Positions 8,070 through 17,060 are shown, counted from the first letter of the stretch. The stretch: DNA of 64,000 nucleotides from Nocardioides sp. YR527 (GCF_900101045.1 NZ_FNFN01000002.1:682001-746000); one strand, 5' to 3'. Translations and numbers: made by a program. Notes: generated from the letters alone by a model not told the origin.

Positions 8070-9583
8070 CGGCCGACCGACATCGTCTGGGTGACGTTGT
8101 CCAGCCCGCGCAGGTTCCGGACGACCTGGACCTTGTCGCACCACTCCGCGTACTCCGGCAGGTCACAGCCGCCGAGCGCCCACGAGTAGCGCGGCTCGGG
8201 GGTGAGCCAGATCGTCGACCGGGCGCGCCGGGTGAGCTCCTCGAAGGCGGCGAAGCCGGGGTCCTTGCCGTTGCCGCGACCGTCGCCGAGGATCACCAGC
8301 GTGGTCCGCCGGTTCACGGCCGAGCCGAACTGCTCGAGGAACTGCTCGAAGCTGGCGCCGTAGTTCGAGTCCGCGTCCACATCGAGCACCCCGCCGGCCG
8401 GCAGGCCCGCCAGCACCAGGGACAGCGCGTCCTCGATCCGGTGCTCGGCGAAGAGGTCGGTGATCTCGACGAGGTCCTTCACGAACGCGAACGACCGCAC
8501 GGACGTGGCGACCGACTGCAGGCTGTGCAGCAGGTGCAGCGTGAAGCGGGCGGTGGAGCGTACGGACAGGGAGACGTCGCAGAGGACGAGCAGCCGGGGC
8601 CGGTCGTGCGCCTTGGCGACGGTGACCGGCCGGAACGGCACCCCGTCGTACTTCATGTTGGTGCGCATCGTCCGCCGGCCGTCGACGATGCCCCGGGCGG
8701 CGACCGTACGCCGCGGGCGTGGCGCTCCGTGGAGCTTCCGGAGCAGCCTCCGCAGCGACTCCTCCAGCGCGGCCCGGTCGTGCTCGGCCACGGTCTCGGC
8801 CTGCGCCGCCTGGATCTCCCGCGACTCGATCTCGCGCTCCATGCTCATCAGCCGCTCGAGGTGGTCCCGGATCCGCTCGGGCAGCGAAGCCAGCCAGGGG
8901 GCCAGTGCCTTGCGCAGCTCGGCGAGGTCATCGTCGTCGCTGCCGCCGTCGGGCTCGCGCTCCTCGAGCCAGCTCAGCAGGGCGATCTGCTCCTGCACGG
9001 AGAGCTCGGTGTCGAGCTGCATCCCGCCGTCCCGGATCAGCTCGCCCGGGTTTCCCGGGTTGTGCATCCGACTGGTGGAGAGCTGGACCCGCGCGGCCTC
9101 GCCGGGGCTCGACTTCGGGTCGTTGGAGAGGACGATCTCGTCGGTCAGCGCGGCGATGTCGATCTTGTTCGCCTCCTGGTGGAGGTTGTAGCGCTGCGCC
9201 ATGTCCTCGGGCTTGAAGTACTCCTTGATGTCATCCGGCTTGCCGTGGCTGTGCCCGTCCTCGGGCACCTCGCCCGGCTCCTCGGAGAGCGTGAAGTCGG
9301 TGAGCTCGCCGTCGTCGGAGAGGTCGTCGTGGCTGTGCCCGTGCTCGTCCGCGTCCTCGACGACCGGGCGCAGCCCGAAGAACCGGTCGAAGACGAGATC
9401 GAAGGTGGCCAGGTCGCGACGGTCCTTGACCAGGCTCGCGGTCAGCGCGGCGTGGAGCAGGTGGCGCTGCTCCAGCACCCCGGGCTGGGCGACCGCGTGC
9501 ATCGCGTCGATCACCTCGGCGGTGCTCACCCGTACGCCGTAGAGCCGGAGCAGCCGGATGAAGCGGTGGAGTGCGGTCTCCAT
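8066..9583 (-). CDS. VWA-domain (CoxE-like) protein with histidine-rich strings
   Basis: A 505-residue protein of the CoxE/VWA family that normally works with a MoxR AAA+ ATPase to insert metals or mature enzymes. The C-terminal VWA domain has an intact MIDAS motif (CDVSLS, DxSxS) at about residue 340 and a later GDGRGNGKD loop. Two histidine clusters occur near the N-terminus, HGHSH at residues 81-85 and HSH at 111-113, each flanked by Asp/Glu. A long acidic and helical stretch separates them from the VWA domain. The partner MoxR gene is 19 bp upstream, and mftM overlaps the stop. Start: ATG at 9583; the ribosome binding site is weak, and no better start exists. Confidence 0.85.
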   Translation of the reverse strand: METALHRFIRLLRLYGVRVSTAEVIDAMHAVAQPGVLEQRHLLHAALTASLVKDRRDLATFDLVFDRFFGLRPVVEDADEHGHSHDDLSDDGELTDFTLSEEPGEVPEDGHSHGKPDDIKEYFKPEDMAQRYNLHQEANKIDIAALTDEIVLSNDPKSSPGEAARVQLSTSRMHNPGNPGELIRDGGMQLDTELSVQEQIALLSWLEEREPDGGSDDDDLAELRKALAPWLASLPERIRDHLERLMSMEREIESREIQAAQAETVAEHDRAALEESLRRLLRKLHGAPRPRRTVAARGIVDGRRTMRTNMKYDGVPFRPVTVAKAHDRPRLLVLCDVSLSVRSTARFTLHLLHSLQSVATSVRSFAFVKDLVEITDLFAEHRIEDALSLVLAGLPAGGVLDVDADSNYGASFEQFLEQFGSAVNRRTTLVILGDGRGNGKDPGFAAFEELTRRARSTIWLTPEPRYSWALGGCDLPEYAEWCDKVQVVRNLRGLDNVTQTMSVGR

Positions 9584-9602
9584 GTCGGGCCCCGATCCCG
9601 GC

Positions 9603-10784
9603 TCAGACCGGACGCTTGCGGGCCGACGGGAACGCCCGGCTGCCCTGGCTGGTGGACACCGCGGGCGCGGTACGCGGCCCGGTGCCGCCGGCACCGCCGT
9701 AGTAGCCCGCGTTGTGCCGGCCCGGCTGGTCCTTCGCCTTCCGCTCGGCGCGGCCGTCGACGTCGTCGCGATCCTCGGCAACCGGCGCGTGGGAGTGACC
9801 ATGGCCGTGCCCGTGACCATGGCCGTGCAGGTGGTCGGGCACCTCGGCGTTCGGGTCGACCAAGCGCGGCAGCGCCTCCATGACCCGCTTCAGGTCGCGC
9901 TCGTACTTCACGACCACGTTGAGCGTCGTGGAGAGCACGTCGGCGGTGAGCTCCTCGACTCCGAGTACCGCGAGCGTACGAGCCCAGTCGACGGTCTCGG
10001 AGATGCTGGGTGCCTTGCGCAGCTCGAGCTCGCGGATGCCCCGGACGATGTCGACCAGCCGGGCCGCGAGCGAGTCGGCGAGCCCGGTCTCCTTGGACCG
10101 GATGATCTCCAGCTCACGGGCCGCGTCGGGGTAGTCGAGGAAGAGGTGCAGGCAGCGGCGCTTGAGCGCGGCGGAGAGATCACGGGTGTTGTTCGAGGTC
10201 AGGACGACGTACGGCATCGTCCTGGCGGTCACGGTGCCGATCTCGGGGATGGAGATCTGGAACTCCGCGAGCAGCTCGAGCAGCACCGCCTCCAGGGCCT
10301 CGTCGGCCCGGTCGACCTCGTCGATGAGGAGCACCACGGGGGTGTCGGAGTCGATCGCCTCGAGCAGCGGCCGCGCGGCCAGGAACCGCTGCGAGAAGAA
10401 CACCGAGTCCTGCTTGGCGATCCGCTCGACGGCCTCGTTGAGGTCGGCGGCGTCCTCGACGACCTGGCCGATCTTCTCGCGCAGGATCTGGGTGTAGAGG
10501 AGCTGCTTGCCGTAGTCCCACTCGTAGAGCGCCTTGGTCTCGTCCTGGCCCTCGTAGCACTGCAGCCGGATCAGGCGCCGTCCGGTCGCGGCGGCGAGGC
10601 TCTCGGCCAGCTGGGTCTTGCCGACGCCGGCCGGGCCCTCGAGCAGGACCGGCTTCTCCAGCCGGGTCTGCAGGAAGACCGTGGTGGCCAGCCGGTCGTC
10701 GGCGAGGTAGCCGCACGTCGCCAGCTGGGCGCGGGCGTCCTCGACGTCGGTGAAGCCCTGGATCGGTTCGGTGGTGGTCGACAC
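9603..10784 (-). CDS. MoxR-family AAA+ ATPase with histidine-repeat tail
   Basis: A 393-residue MoxR ATPase. Walker A is GPAGVGKTQ (residues 51-59), Walker B LLIDEVDRAD, sensor 1 LTSNNTRDLS, and an arginine-finger region LKRRCLHLFLDYP follows. The C-terminal tail departs from the family: residues 318-332 read HLHGHGHGHGHGHSH (eight His in fifteen), then a charged, Gly/Pro-rich end. The tail looks like a metal-binding string. GTG at 10784 is placed six bases after GAGGA; GTG at 10790 overlaps that site and was not chosen. The gene follows the methanol dehydrogenase by 86 bp and precedes its VWA partner. A role in maturing or metallating the dehydrogenase is inference from the pairing. Confidence 0.88.
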   Translation of the reverse strand: MSTTTEPIQGFTDVEDARAQLATCGYLADDRLATTVFLQTRLEKPVLLEGPAGVGKTQLAESLAAATGRRLIRLQCYEGQDETKALYEWDYGKQLLYTQILREKIGQVVEDAADLNEAVERIAKQDSVFFSQRFLAARPLLEAIDSDTPVVLLIDEVDRADEALEAVLLELLAEFQISIPEIGTVTARTMPYVVLTSNNTRDLSAALKRRCLHLFLDYPDAARELEIIRSKETGLADSLAARLVDIVRGIRELELRKAPSISETVDWARTLAVLGVEELTADVLSTTLNVVVKYERDLKRVMEALPRLVDPNAEVPDHLHGHGHGHGHGHSHAPVAEDRDDVDGRAERKAKDQPGRHNAGYYGGAGGTGPRTAPAVSTSQGSRAFPSARKRPV

Positions 10785-10817
10785 GTGCACTCCTCGAGGT
10801 GGTGGGTGGGGCAGGAG

Positions 10818-10847
10818 GTGGCGGGTCCGGTCGTCCGGACCCGCCAC
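10818..10847 (-). terminator. Strong hairpin between methanol dehydrogenase and moxR-like gene
   Basis: A perfect 13-bp inverted repeat (arms 10818-10830 and 10835-10847, GTGGCGGGTCCGG with loop TCGT) begins 23 bases beyond the dehydrogenase stop. No T-run follows. It may partly stop transcription or protect the 3' end of the dehydrogenase message, so that the enzyme is made in excess over the MoxR/VWA pair. Confidence 0.6.
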
Positions 10848-10870
10848 GCTGGATCGATCGGCCGGACCGA

Positions 10871-12163
10871 TCAGCCGAGCAGGTCGTCCAGGTCGCCGTT
10901 GAGGCAGTGGTCGACCACCGGACGTACGGTCTCGAACGTGCACTCCTTGGCGTTGCCCGGCGTGCAGGCGTCGCCCAGGACGTGGTTGGTGATCCGGTCG
11001 ACGTCCGCGTCGTCGCCGACGATCTCCTTGGCGTTCTCGTAGTAGGCGGTCGGGCCCTGGCCGAGCCGGTTCTTCGAGTACGTGTCCTGCTTGACGTCGA
11101 CGAACCGCTCGGTGATCCCGACGTCGCGCAGCAGCCGGATGGCCGCGGCCAGCGCCGCGTCGGCGGCCTGCACGTCGGTCATGCCGTGGGTGTCGACGCC
11201 CATCGCGCGGGCGATGTCGGCGAACCGCTTGTAGTGCGTGGGCATGTTGAACGCCCACACCCGAGGCAGCGCGATCGCGTTGTTGAGGCCGTGGTGGGTG
11301 TCGTAGAACGCGCTGATGGCGTGGCTGATCGAGTGGATGATGCCGAGGCCGCCGGAGTTGAACGCCTGAGCGGCGATGTACTGGGCGTACATCATCCCCT
11401 CGCGGCCACCGAGGTCCTGGCCGTTCCAGACCGCCTGGCGCAGGTTCTCCGAGGTCAGCTTGATCGCGTGCAGCGCGTTGCCGAGCGAGGGCTGGAAGTT
11501 GATCCGGGAGACGTACGGCTCGCTGGCGTGGGCCAGCACGTCGAAGCCGCACTGCGCGGTGTAGTCGACCGGGCAGTCGAAGTAGAGCACCGGGTCGTCG
11601 ATCGCCAGGCTGGCGACCGAGGCATCGTCGAAGGCGACGTACTTGTGCGGGTTGTCCGGGTCGGTGGTGGTGTCGGTGATGACGTACGCCCAGGACGTCT
11701 CGGACCCGGTGCCGGCCGTCGTCGAAACGGCGATGTGCGGCGGGTTCTTCGGGTTCTCGGACATGTTGAAGCCCTCGAACTCGTTGACGTTACGGCCGTC
11801 GTGGGCGACCGAGATGCGCGCGCCCTTGCAGGCGTCGTGCGACGAGCCGCCACCGATGGAGACGAACGAGTCGCACTCGTTCTCCTGGTAGAGCTTCACC
11901 GAGTCCATGACGTTGTAGTCCTTGGGGTTGGACTCGACCTTGTCGTACACGACGACCTCGAGGCCGTGGTACTTCATCGACTCGACGATCTTGGTGACGA
12001 TGTCCGTGCCGCGCAGGCCGGACGTCATCACCAAGGTCTTGCGGAAGCCCATCTTCAGAGCCTCGGGCCCGATCATCTCGTGAGCGCCGGGGCCCATGAG
12101 GGCTCGGGGGAACGGGTGGAACTCCTTGATGGGGAACGGCTTGAGTAGTTCGTCGACCTGCAT
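10871..12163 (-). CDS. mno: Mycofactocin-dependent (NDMA-dependent) methanol/alcohol dehydrogenase
   Basis: A 430-residue iron-family alcohol dehydrogenase of the Mno/Mdo/ThcE branch, known as N,N-dimethyl-4-nitrosoaniline-dependent because its nicotinamide is tightly bound and electrons leave through mycofactocin. It opens MQVDELLKPFPIKEFHPFP and has GGGSSHDACKG, TTAGTGSETSWAYVITD, and metal-ligand regions CGFDVLAHASEPY and HSISHAISAFYDTHHG. The start (ATG at 12163) follows GGAGGTTGCC. It lies 102 bp downstream of mftF on the same strand, a gap large enough for its own promoter. Likely substrates are methanol and other primary alcohols, with formaldehyde or aldehydes as products. It is distinct from the iron alcohol dehydrogenase at 2968, which lacks these branch features. 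Confidence 0.93.
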   Translation of the reverse strand: MQVDELLKPFPIKEFHPFPRALMGPGAHEMIGPEALKMGFRKTLVMTSGLRGTDIVTKIVESMKYHGLEVVVYDKVESNPKDYNVMDSVKLYQENECDSFVSIGGGSSHDACKGARISVAHDGRNVNEFEGFNMSENPKNPPHIAVSTTAGTGSETSWAYVITDTTTDPDNPHKYVAFDDASVASLAIDDPVLYFDCPVDYTAQCGFDVLAHASEPYVSRINFQPSLGNALHAIKLTSENLRQAVWNGQDLGGREGMMYAQYIAAQAFNSGGLGIIHSISHAISAFYDTHHGLNNAIALPRVWAFNMPTHYKRFADIARAMGVDTHGMTDVQAADAALAAAIRLLRDVGITERFVDVKQDTYSKNRLGQGPTAYYENAKEIVGDDADVDRITNHVLGDACTPGNAKECTFETVRPVVDHCLNGDLDDLLG

Positions 12164-12265
12164 GGCAACCTCCGTTGGCGTGTGTGACGCTCAGCACATT
12201 AGGTACGCCGGGAGCGCCCCGAACAGGCGAGGAACGGGAAACAGCCCGGCCCGGGAGGGGCCGAC

Positions 12266-13672
12266 CTACCCGTTGGGAGAGGTGCCTCCCTGGCCGGTCC
12301 TCCGGCCGGGTCGACGCGGCAGCAGACAGGTGATCGAACGCGCTCTGACCGCACCCGCCCACAGCCCCGCGCCGTACGCCATGTCGTCGAGGCGCCGGGC
12401 CAGCGGCCGGTATCGCGTGCCGGGGTTGTCGACCTGGGCGACGACCACGTCGACGAGCAACGAGGCCGCCAAGGCGCGCCGGACGAGGGCGCTGTGCGGG
12501 GCGAGGAGCACGGTCAGCGGCCACCAGTGCCGCAGCAGCAGCGCGGCCTCCTGCCGGACCGTCCAGCCGAGCCCCTGGGCGCAGAGCTGGACCGCGAGCC
12601 GATCCCGTTCGGGGGTCTCCGGCAGCCGCCGTCGCAGCGAGAGCGTGCCGTAGGCGATCCCGGCCGTGGCGATCGGGAGCGACCAGCGGCGGTGCACCAT
12701 CAGTGCGGCCGCGGTGGCCGCCATGCTCACGGTCATCACGGCCGGCGCGCCCTTGCGGCCGTGTCGGACGGCGAGGTCGGCGCCGCCGGTCCCGTAGAGG
12801 TACTTGCGGCCCAGCCAGCCGCGGATCGTGGTGCGGGTGTCGTGCCAGGCGACCTGGTCCGGGTCGTAGCGGACGACCTCGCCGGCCTCGACCAGGCGCC
12901 AGACCAGGTCGACGTCCTCGCCCACGCGCATGGCCTCCTCGAAACCCGTGCCGAGCCGGTCGGCGCGCCCGACCAGGCAGGCGCTGGGCAGCCAGCCCAC
13001 CGCTGCTCCGGGGCGTACGACGCAGGCACGGGTGCCGAGCGCCAGGGAGGAGTCGTCCTCGTCGAAACGCTCGAACCACCGCGGCTTCCGGCTGCGGGCG
13101 CGGCTGCGGACCAGCGGCGCCACCAGCGCGACGCGACCGTCGGCGAAGTGGCGGGAGAGCGCCAGGAGCGTGCTCGCCTCGACCGTGACGTCGGAGTCGA
13201 CGAAGGCGACGTACGGGGTGCGGACGGCCCGCAGGCCGGCGTTGCGGGCGCCGGCGGGGCCGAGATTCTCCGGCAGCCGGATGATGCGCGCCCCGTGGCT
13301 GCGGGCCACCTTCTCGACCGCGTCGGGATCGTGGGAGTCGTCATCGACGACGACGCAGTGGAGACCGGCCAGAGGCGCGAGAGCCCGGTCGAGCTGGTCG
13401 GGCCGGTCGCGGACCGGGATGACGACGGTGAGGCCGGCCGGGTCGACGGCTGCGCCGCTGAGCACGGGATCGGCGAGGTTGCCGTCGACGAGCCTGGCCG
13501 CGAGCGCCTCGGTGGCCGCGTCGACCACGGTGATCTCGCCGTCGTCGAGACGGGCCAGCGCGGCGTCGGTGAGCCGGACGGCACGCAGCGGCGAGCCACC
13601 GACCAGCAGGCGCCGGTCGATGCGGCGTACGTCCGCACGGATCCGGACCCGGAAGCCGATCGGGAGTCTCAC
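12266..13672 (-). CDS. mftF: Mycofactocin glycosyltransferase
   Basis: A 468-residue family-2 glycosyltransferase. In known mycofactocin systems MftF adds a chain of beta-linked glucose to premycofactocin. Visible: an N-terminal segment of about 80 residues, then a GT-A fold with VIPVRDR, VDDDSHDPD, AGARNAGLRA and FVDSDVTVEA (donor/metal DxD-type region) and a later GEDVDLVWRLVEAG motif, with hydrophobic segments toward the C-terminus. The start is GTG at 13672, overlapping the mftE stop by four bases (GTGA). Position as the last gene of the mftA-F run confirms the role. Confidence 0.93.
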   Translation of the reverse strand: MRLPIGFRVRIRADVRRIDRRLLVGGSPLRAVRLTDAALARLDDGEITVVDAATEALAARLVDGNLADPVLSGAAVDPAGLTVVIPVRDRPDQLDRALAPLAGLHCVVVDDDSHDPDAVEKVARSHGARIIRLPENLGPAGARNAGLRAVRTPYVAFVDSDVTVEASTLLALSRHFADGRVALVAPLVRSRARSRKPRWFERFDEDDSSLALGTRACVVRPGAAVGWLPSACLVGRADRLGTGFEEAMRVGEDVDLVWRLVEAGEVVRYDPDQVAWHDTRTTIRGWLGRKYLYGTGGADLAVRHGRKGAPAVMTVSMAATAAALMVHRRWSLPIATAGIAYGTLSLRRRLPETPERDRLAVQLCAQGLGWTVRQEAALLLRHWWPLTVLLAPHSALVRRALAASLLVDVVVAQVDNPGTRYRPLARRLDDMAYGAGLWAGAVRARSITCLLPRRPGRRTGQGGTSPNG

Positions 13673-14364
13673 CCCACTGCCACGCCGCCGGGAGCCAGCA
13701 CGTCCATCGTGGTCTGCTCGATCATCAGGGTGAGTGCCTCGGCTCCCTGCGCCGCCGTGGCTCCGGTGGGATCACCGAGCACGCCGTTCGCGGAGACCGC
13801 CTCGATCCCGCCCGCGCGCATGAGCGGGAGGATCTCCGCGAGCGGCCGGGTGTCGCCGGGCTCGGCCAGATCCATGCGTACGGCCTCGGGCCGTAGGTGC
13901 AGCATCAGGGACGTCTCGGTGCGGCCCGCATGCAGGTCGAACTCCTCGGTGCGGCACGGCAGCCAGCACGCGGTCTGCCGCTCGAAGGTGAGCTGGTTGA
14001 CCGCGCTGGTCAGGGCCGCCGCGTTGCCGCCGTGGCCGTTGACGAGCACGACCCGTTCGGCCCAGGTGCGGGCCGAACGGACCAGCTCGACGACGAGCAG
14101 GTGGAGCGCGTCGCTGCCGATCGACACGGTGCCGGCGAAGGACTGGTGCTCGCCGCTCGAGCCGATCGCGACCGGCGGCGCCGTCCAGCTCCGGACACCA
14201 TGCTCCGCGAGTCGTTCGGCCACCCCGTGCGTGACCGCGGTCGCGATGGTCGTGTCGGTGTCGAAGGGCAGATGCGGTCCGTGCTGCTCCAGCGAGCCGA
14301 CGGGGACCAGCAGGACCGTGCCCTCGCCGACCTGGGGCCAGGTCGCGTCACTCAGTGCGTACAT
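13669..14364 (-). CDS. mftE: Mycofactocin system creatininase-family peptidase
   Basis: A 231-residue creatininase-fold amidohydrolase. MftE releases the C-terminal Val-Tyr-derived core from the MftC-modified precursor peptide. Metal-binding signatures are VGSLEQHGPHLPFDTDT and VNGHGGNAAAL, plus an RTEFDLHAG-type region (seen as TEEFDLHAGRTE). The ATG at 14364 lies 17 bases inside the end of mftD, and the stop overlaps mftF. The length is usual for the family. Confidence 0.93.
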   Translation of the reverse strand: MYALSDATWPQVGEGTVLLVPVGSLEQHGPHLPFDTDTTIATAVTHGVAERLAEHGVRSWTAPPVAIGSSGEHQSFAGTVSIGSDALHLLVVELVRSARTWAERVVLVNGHGGNAAALTSAVNQLTFERQTACWLPCRTEEFDLHAGRTETSLMLHLRPEAVRMDLAEPGDTRPLAEILPLMRAGGIEAVSANGVLGDPTGATAAQGAEALTLMIEQTTMDVLAPGGVAVG

Positions 14365-15550
14365 GGAAGCCGTCCGGGACGATCAGGTGCTCGGGCCGCA
14401 GCTCGCTGACCGAGCCGACCGCGAGGCCCCGCAGCGCCGAGTCGATCCCGCCGCTCAGCACGTCGAGGACGTTCTCGACCCCGGCCTGTCCGTTGGCGGC
14501 CAGACCCCACAGGTAGGCCCGGCCGATCAGCACCGCCTTCGCACCGAGCGCGAGCGCCTTGACGACGTCGGAGCCGCGGCGTACGCCTCCGTCCATCACC
14601 ACGTCGACCTGGTCGCCGACGCGGTCGGCGATCGGTGCGAGCATCCGGATCGCGGCCGGGGTGCCGTCGAGGTTGTTCCCGCCGTGGTTGGACACCGAGA
14701 TGCCCGCGACCCCGGCATCGACCGCGCGGAGCGCGTCGTCGACCCGGCAGACACCCTTCAGCACGAACGGGGTGCCGCTGATCTGGTGCCACTGCTCGCG
14801 CATCCAGGCGACGTCGTCCCAGCTCGGCGGCGGGGTGGTCATCCACTCGTAGTAGGCACCGAAGAACGTGGGCGCGCTCCCGCCCGGCGGGGCGAGGTTC
14901 GGGGCGGTGAGATCGGGGAAGGAACCGGTCCGCCCGAACTGCCACGCCCACCGCGGCCGGGCGGCGACCTGCGGGGCCAGCCGCATCATCGTCCGCAGGT
15001 CGACCTTCTCCGGGATCTCGGGACTGCCCCAGTCGCGGCCGATCGAAAAGGACCAGTCGAGCGTGGCGATCAGTCCCTGGGCGCCGGCGGCGTGCGCCCG
15101 CTGCATGCGCTGGACGATCGTGTCGCGGTCTCCGGTCCAGTACATCTGGAAGAAGGTGGTCGCGCCGGTCGCGGTGACGTCCTCCACCGACCGCGAGGCG
15201 AAGTTGGAGAGCCCGATGATCGTGCCCCGGGCCGCGGCGGCCCGGGCGACGGCGACCTCACCGTCGGGATGTACGGCCTGGACCCCCGTCGGGCTGATCA
15301 GGACCGGCAGCGGGACGGAGTGGCCGAAGACGGTCGTACCCAGGTCGCGCTTGGCGTGCTGGCCGACGACGTGGGGCGCCCAGCCGAGCTCGGCGAAGGC
15401 GGCCTGGTTGTCGGTCATGCTCTGGCCGCGCTCGGAGCCGGCGACCAGCGCGCCGTAGACCGGCTTGGGCAGCCGGCGCCGGGCTCGAACTTGGGCCACC
15501 GCGACCGACTCGAACCACGGGTTCTTCTTCCAGGGGTTCTCGAGCTTCAC
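14348..15550 (-). CDS. mftD: Mycofactocin FMN-dependent dehydrogenase
   Basis: A 400-residue member of the lactate/glycolate oxidase (FMN-dependent alpha-hydroxy-acid dehydrogenase) family. MftD oxidatively deaminates the released Val-Tyr product to give premycofactocin. Seen: PVLISPTGVQAVHPDGE near the N-terminus, the FMN-site VLKGVCRVDDAL, VSNHGGNNLDGTPA (active-site HGG), and MDGGVRRGSDVVKALALGAKAVLIGRA for phosphate binding. The start is GTG at 15550 in a GTGA overlap with mftC. Its place between mftC and mftE is diagnostic. Confidence 0.94.
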   Translation of the reverse strand: MKLENPWKKNPWFESVAVAQVRARRRLPKPVYGALVAGSERGQSMTDNQAAFAELGWAPHVVGQHAKRDLGTTVFGHSVPLPVLISPTGVQAVHPDGEVAVARAAAARGTIIGLSNFASRSVEDVTATGATTFFQMYWTGDRDTIVQRMQRAHAAGAQGLIATLDWSFSIGRDWGSPEIPEKVDLRTMMRLAPQVAARPRWAWQFGRTGSFPDLTAPNLAPPGGSAPTFFGAYYEWMTTPPPSWDDVAWMREQWHQISGTPFVLKGVCRVDDALRAVDAGVAGISVSNHGGNNLDGTPAAIRMLAPIADRVGDQVDVVMDGGVRRGSDVVKALALGAKAVLIGRAYLWGLAANGQAGVENVLDVLSGGIDSALRGLAVGSVSELRPEHLIVPDGFHVRTE

Positions 15551-16779
15551 GACAAGTCACCTCCGGCAAGCGGGTCCTCGTTGCAGGCGGAGACGGGGCG
15601 CCGCCTGGTCGCTCCGAGGTTGAGCAGCACCGGTGCGTTGCGGCTGGCCTGACTGCGCGAGTGGTCCTGGCTCGCCGTCGGCACCGATCGGTCGCCGGCG
15701 AGCGCCGTCTCGCCGTAGCCCTGGACGCACTCCGGGTCCGGCCCGTCCAGCGGCAGCCCGGTGAAGAACTTGGCGGCCATGCAGCCTCCACGGCACGCAT
15801 CGAAGTGCTGGCACTTCGTGCAGGCTCCGCCGGTCTGCGGCGAGCGCAGCTCGGTGAACAGCGGCGAGGACTGCCAGACCTCCCGGAATCCGCCCTCGCC
15901 GAGCAGGTTGCCGGCCAGGAACTGGTCGTGGATCGCGAACGGACAGGCGTAGACGTCGCCGATCGGGTCGATCAGGCACACCACCCGCCCGGCGCCGCAC
16001 AGGTTGAGCCCGGGGAGCGACTCGCCGTAGGCGGCCAGGTGGAAGAACGAGTCCCCGGTGAGCACGTCCTCGCCATGAGCCATCAGCCAGTCGTAGAGCT
16101 CGCGCTGCTGCTCGGGGAGCGGGTGCAGCTCGTCCCAGACGTCGGCGCCGCGACCCGAAGGACGTAGCCGAGTGAGGCGCAGGGTGGCGCCGTACTCGTC
16201 CGCGATGGCCTTGAAGTCGTCGAGCTGGCCGATGTTCTCGCGGGTGCAGACGACGGAGATCTTGGCGTCGGAGAAGCCGGCGTCGCGGAGGTTCCTCAGG
16301 GCCTTGAGCGCGGTGTCGTACGAACCCGCTCCGCGGACCCGGTCGTTGACCTCGGCCGTCGCGCCGTCCAGGGAGATCTGGACGTCGACGTAGTCGGTCG
16401 AGGCCAGGAAGGCGGCGCGCTCGGGGGTGATCCGGAAGCCGTTGGTGGAGAACTTCACGCCGACCTGGTGGTCGACGGCGTACTCCACCAGCTCCCAGAA
16501 GTCGGGACGGATCGTCGGCTCTCCGCCACCGATGTTGACGTAGAAGATCTGCATGCGCTGCAGCTCGTCGATGACCGCCTTGCACTGCTCGGTGCTGAGC
16601 TCGCGCGGGTCGCGCCGGCCCGAGCTCGACAGGCAATGGGCGCACTCGAGGTTGCAGGCGTACGTCAGCTCCCAGGTCAGGCAGATCGGGGCGTCGAGTC
16701 CGAACTCGAACTGCTCGACGAGACTGCCACCGGCGGGACGGCCCGTGGGAGTGGTGGGGCGTTCTGGTGCGAGGGTCAC
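15547..16779 (-). CDS. mftC: Mycofactocin radical SAM maturase
   Basis: A 410-residue radical SAM/SPASM enzyme that decarboxylates the C-terminal tyrosine of MftA and then cross-links Val to it. The radical SAM cluster motif is CNLECAHC (Cys42, Cys46, Cys49). The C-terminal SPASM region has cysteines in NLCGAGRVVCLIDP, VYACPFA, GGACTKCQHFDACRGGC and DPECVQGYG, enough for two auxiliary clusters. The start is GTG at 16779 in a four-base overlap with mftB; the stop overlaps mftD. The last 40 residues are Ser/Ala-rich and look less conserved. Confidence 0.96.
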   Translation of the reverse strand: MTLAPERPTTPTGRPAGGSLVEQFEFGLDAPICLTWELTYACNLECAHCLSSSGRRDPRELSTEQCKAVIDELQRMQIFYVNIGGGEPTIRPDFWELVEYAVDHQVGVKFSTNGFRITPERAAFLASTDYVDVQISLDGATAEVNDRVRGAGSYDTALKALRNLRDAGFSDAKISVVCTRENIGQLDDFKAIADEYGATLRLTRLRPSGRGADVWDELHPLPEQQRELYDWLMAHGEDVLTGDSFFHLAAYGESLPGLNLCGAGRVVCLIDPIGDVYACPFAIHDQFLAGNLLGEGGFREVWQSSPLFTELRSPQTGGACTKCQHFDACRGGCMAAKFFTGLPLDGPDPECVQGYGETALAGDRSVPTASQDHSRSQASRNAPVLLNLGATRRRPVSACNEDPLAGGDLS

Positions 16780-17060
16780 GCTGCCTCCTCATGGCGGGGG
16801 CGGATCATGTCGGTCTCGGCGAGGGCGCGTAGCGCCGCTGCGTACGCGTCGTGCTGCTCCGGCGGGATGCCGGCGGCGTCGAGCGCGCTGCCGAGACGAG
16901 GGTGCTGCTCGAGGAGCCGGACCACCTCGACCAGCTCCGGCCGCTTGAGGAAGGTCAGCTTCCGGTTGCCGAAGTGGTAGGCGAGAGCCCCGAACGGCTC
17001 AGGACGCAGCGCCACCGACGGCGAGAGTGTCCACGGCTCCTCGAGCATGCGATCGGGCAT
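16776..17060 (-). CDS. mftB: Mycofactocin precursor-binding chaperone
   Basis: A 94-residue PqqD-like peptide chaperone (RiPP recognition element) that holds MftA for MftC. The recognisable segment is WTLSPSVALRPEPFGALAYHF followed by RKLTFLKRPELVEVV. ATG at 17060 shares one base with the mftA stop (TGATG). A longer open frame upstream overlaps mftA and was rejected because family members begin close to the WxLSPxVxxRPExFG segment. Confidence 0.94.
   Translation of the reverse strand: MPDRMLEEPWTLSPSVALRPEPFGALAYHFGNRKLTFLKRPELVEVVRLLEQHPRLGSALDAAGIPPEQHDAYAAALRALAETDMIRPRHEEAA

Noticed and set aside
9770..9835. Direct repeat GTGACCATGGCCGTG as a regulatory repeat
   Set aside because: It is the DNA of the His-Gly repeat in the MoxR tail and needs no other explanation.
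12494..15652. A 1052-codon open frame on the plus strand opposite mftF-mftD
   Set aside because: It is antisense to three well-identified genes and is rich in Arg, Gly and Ala without any motif: a shadow of high-GC codon use.
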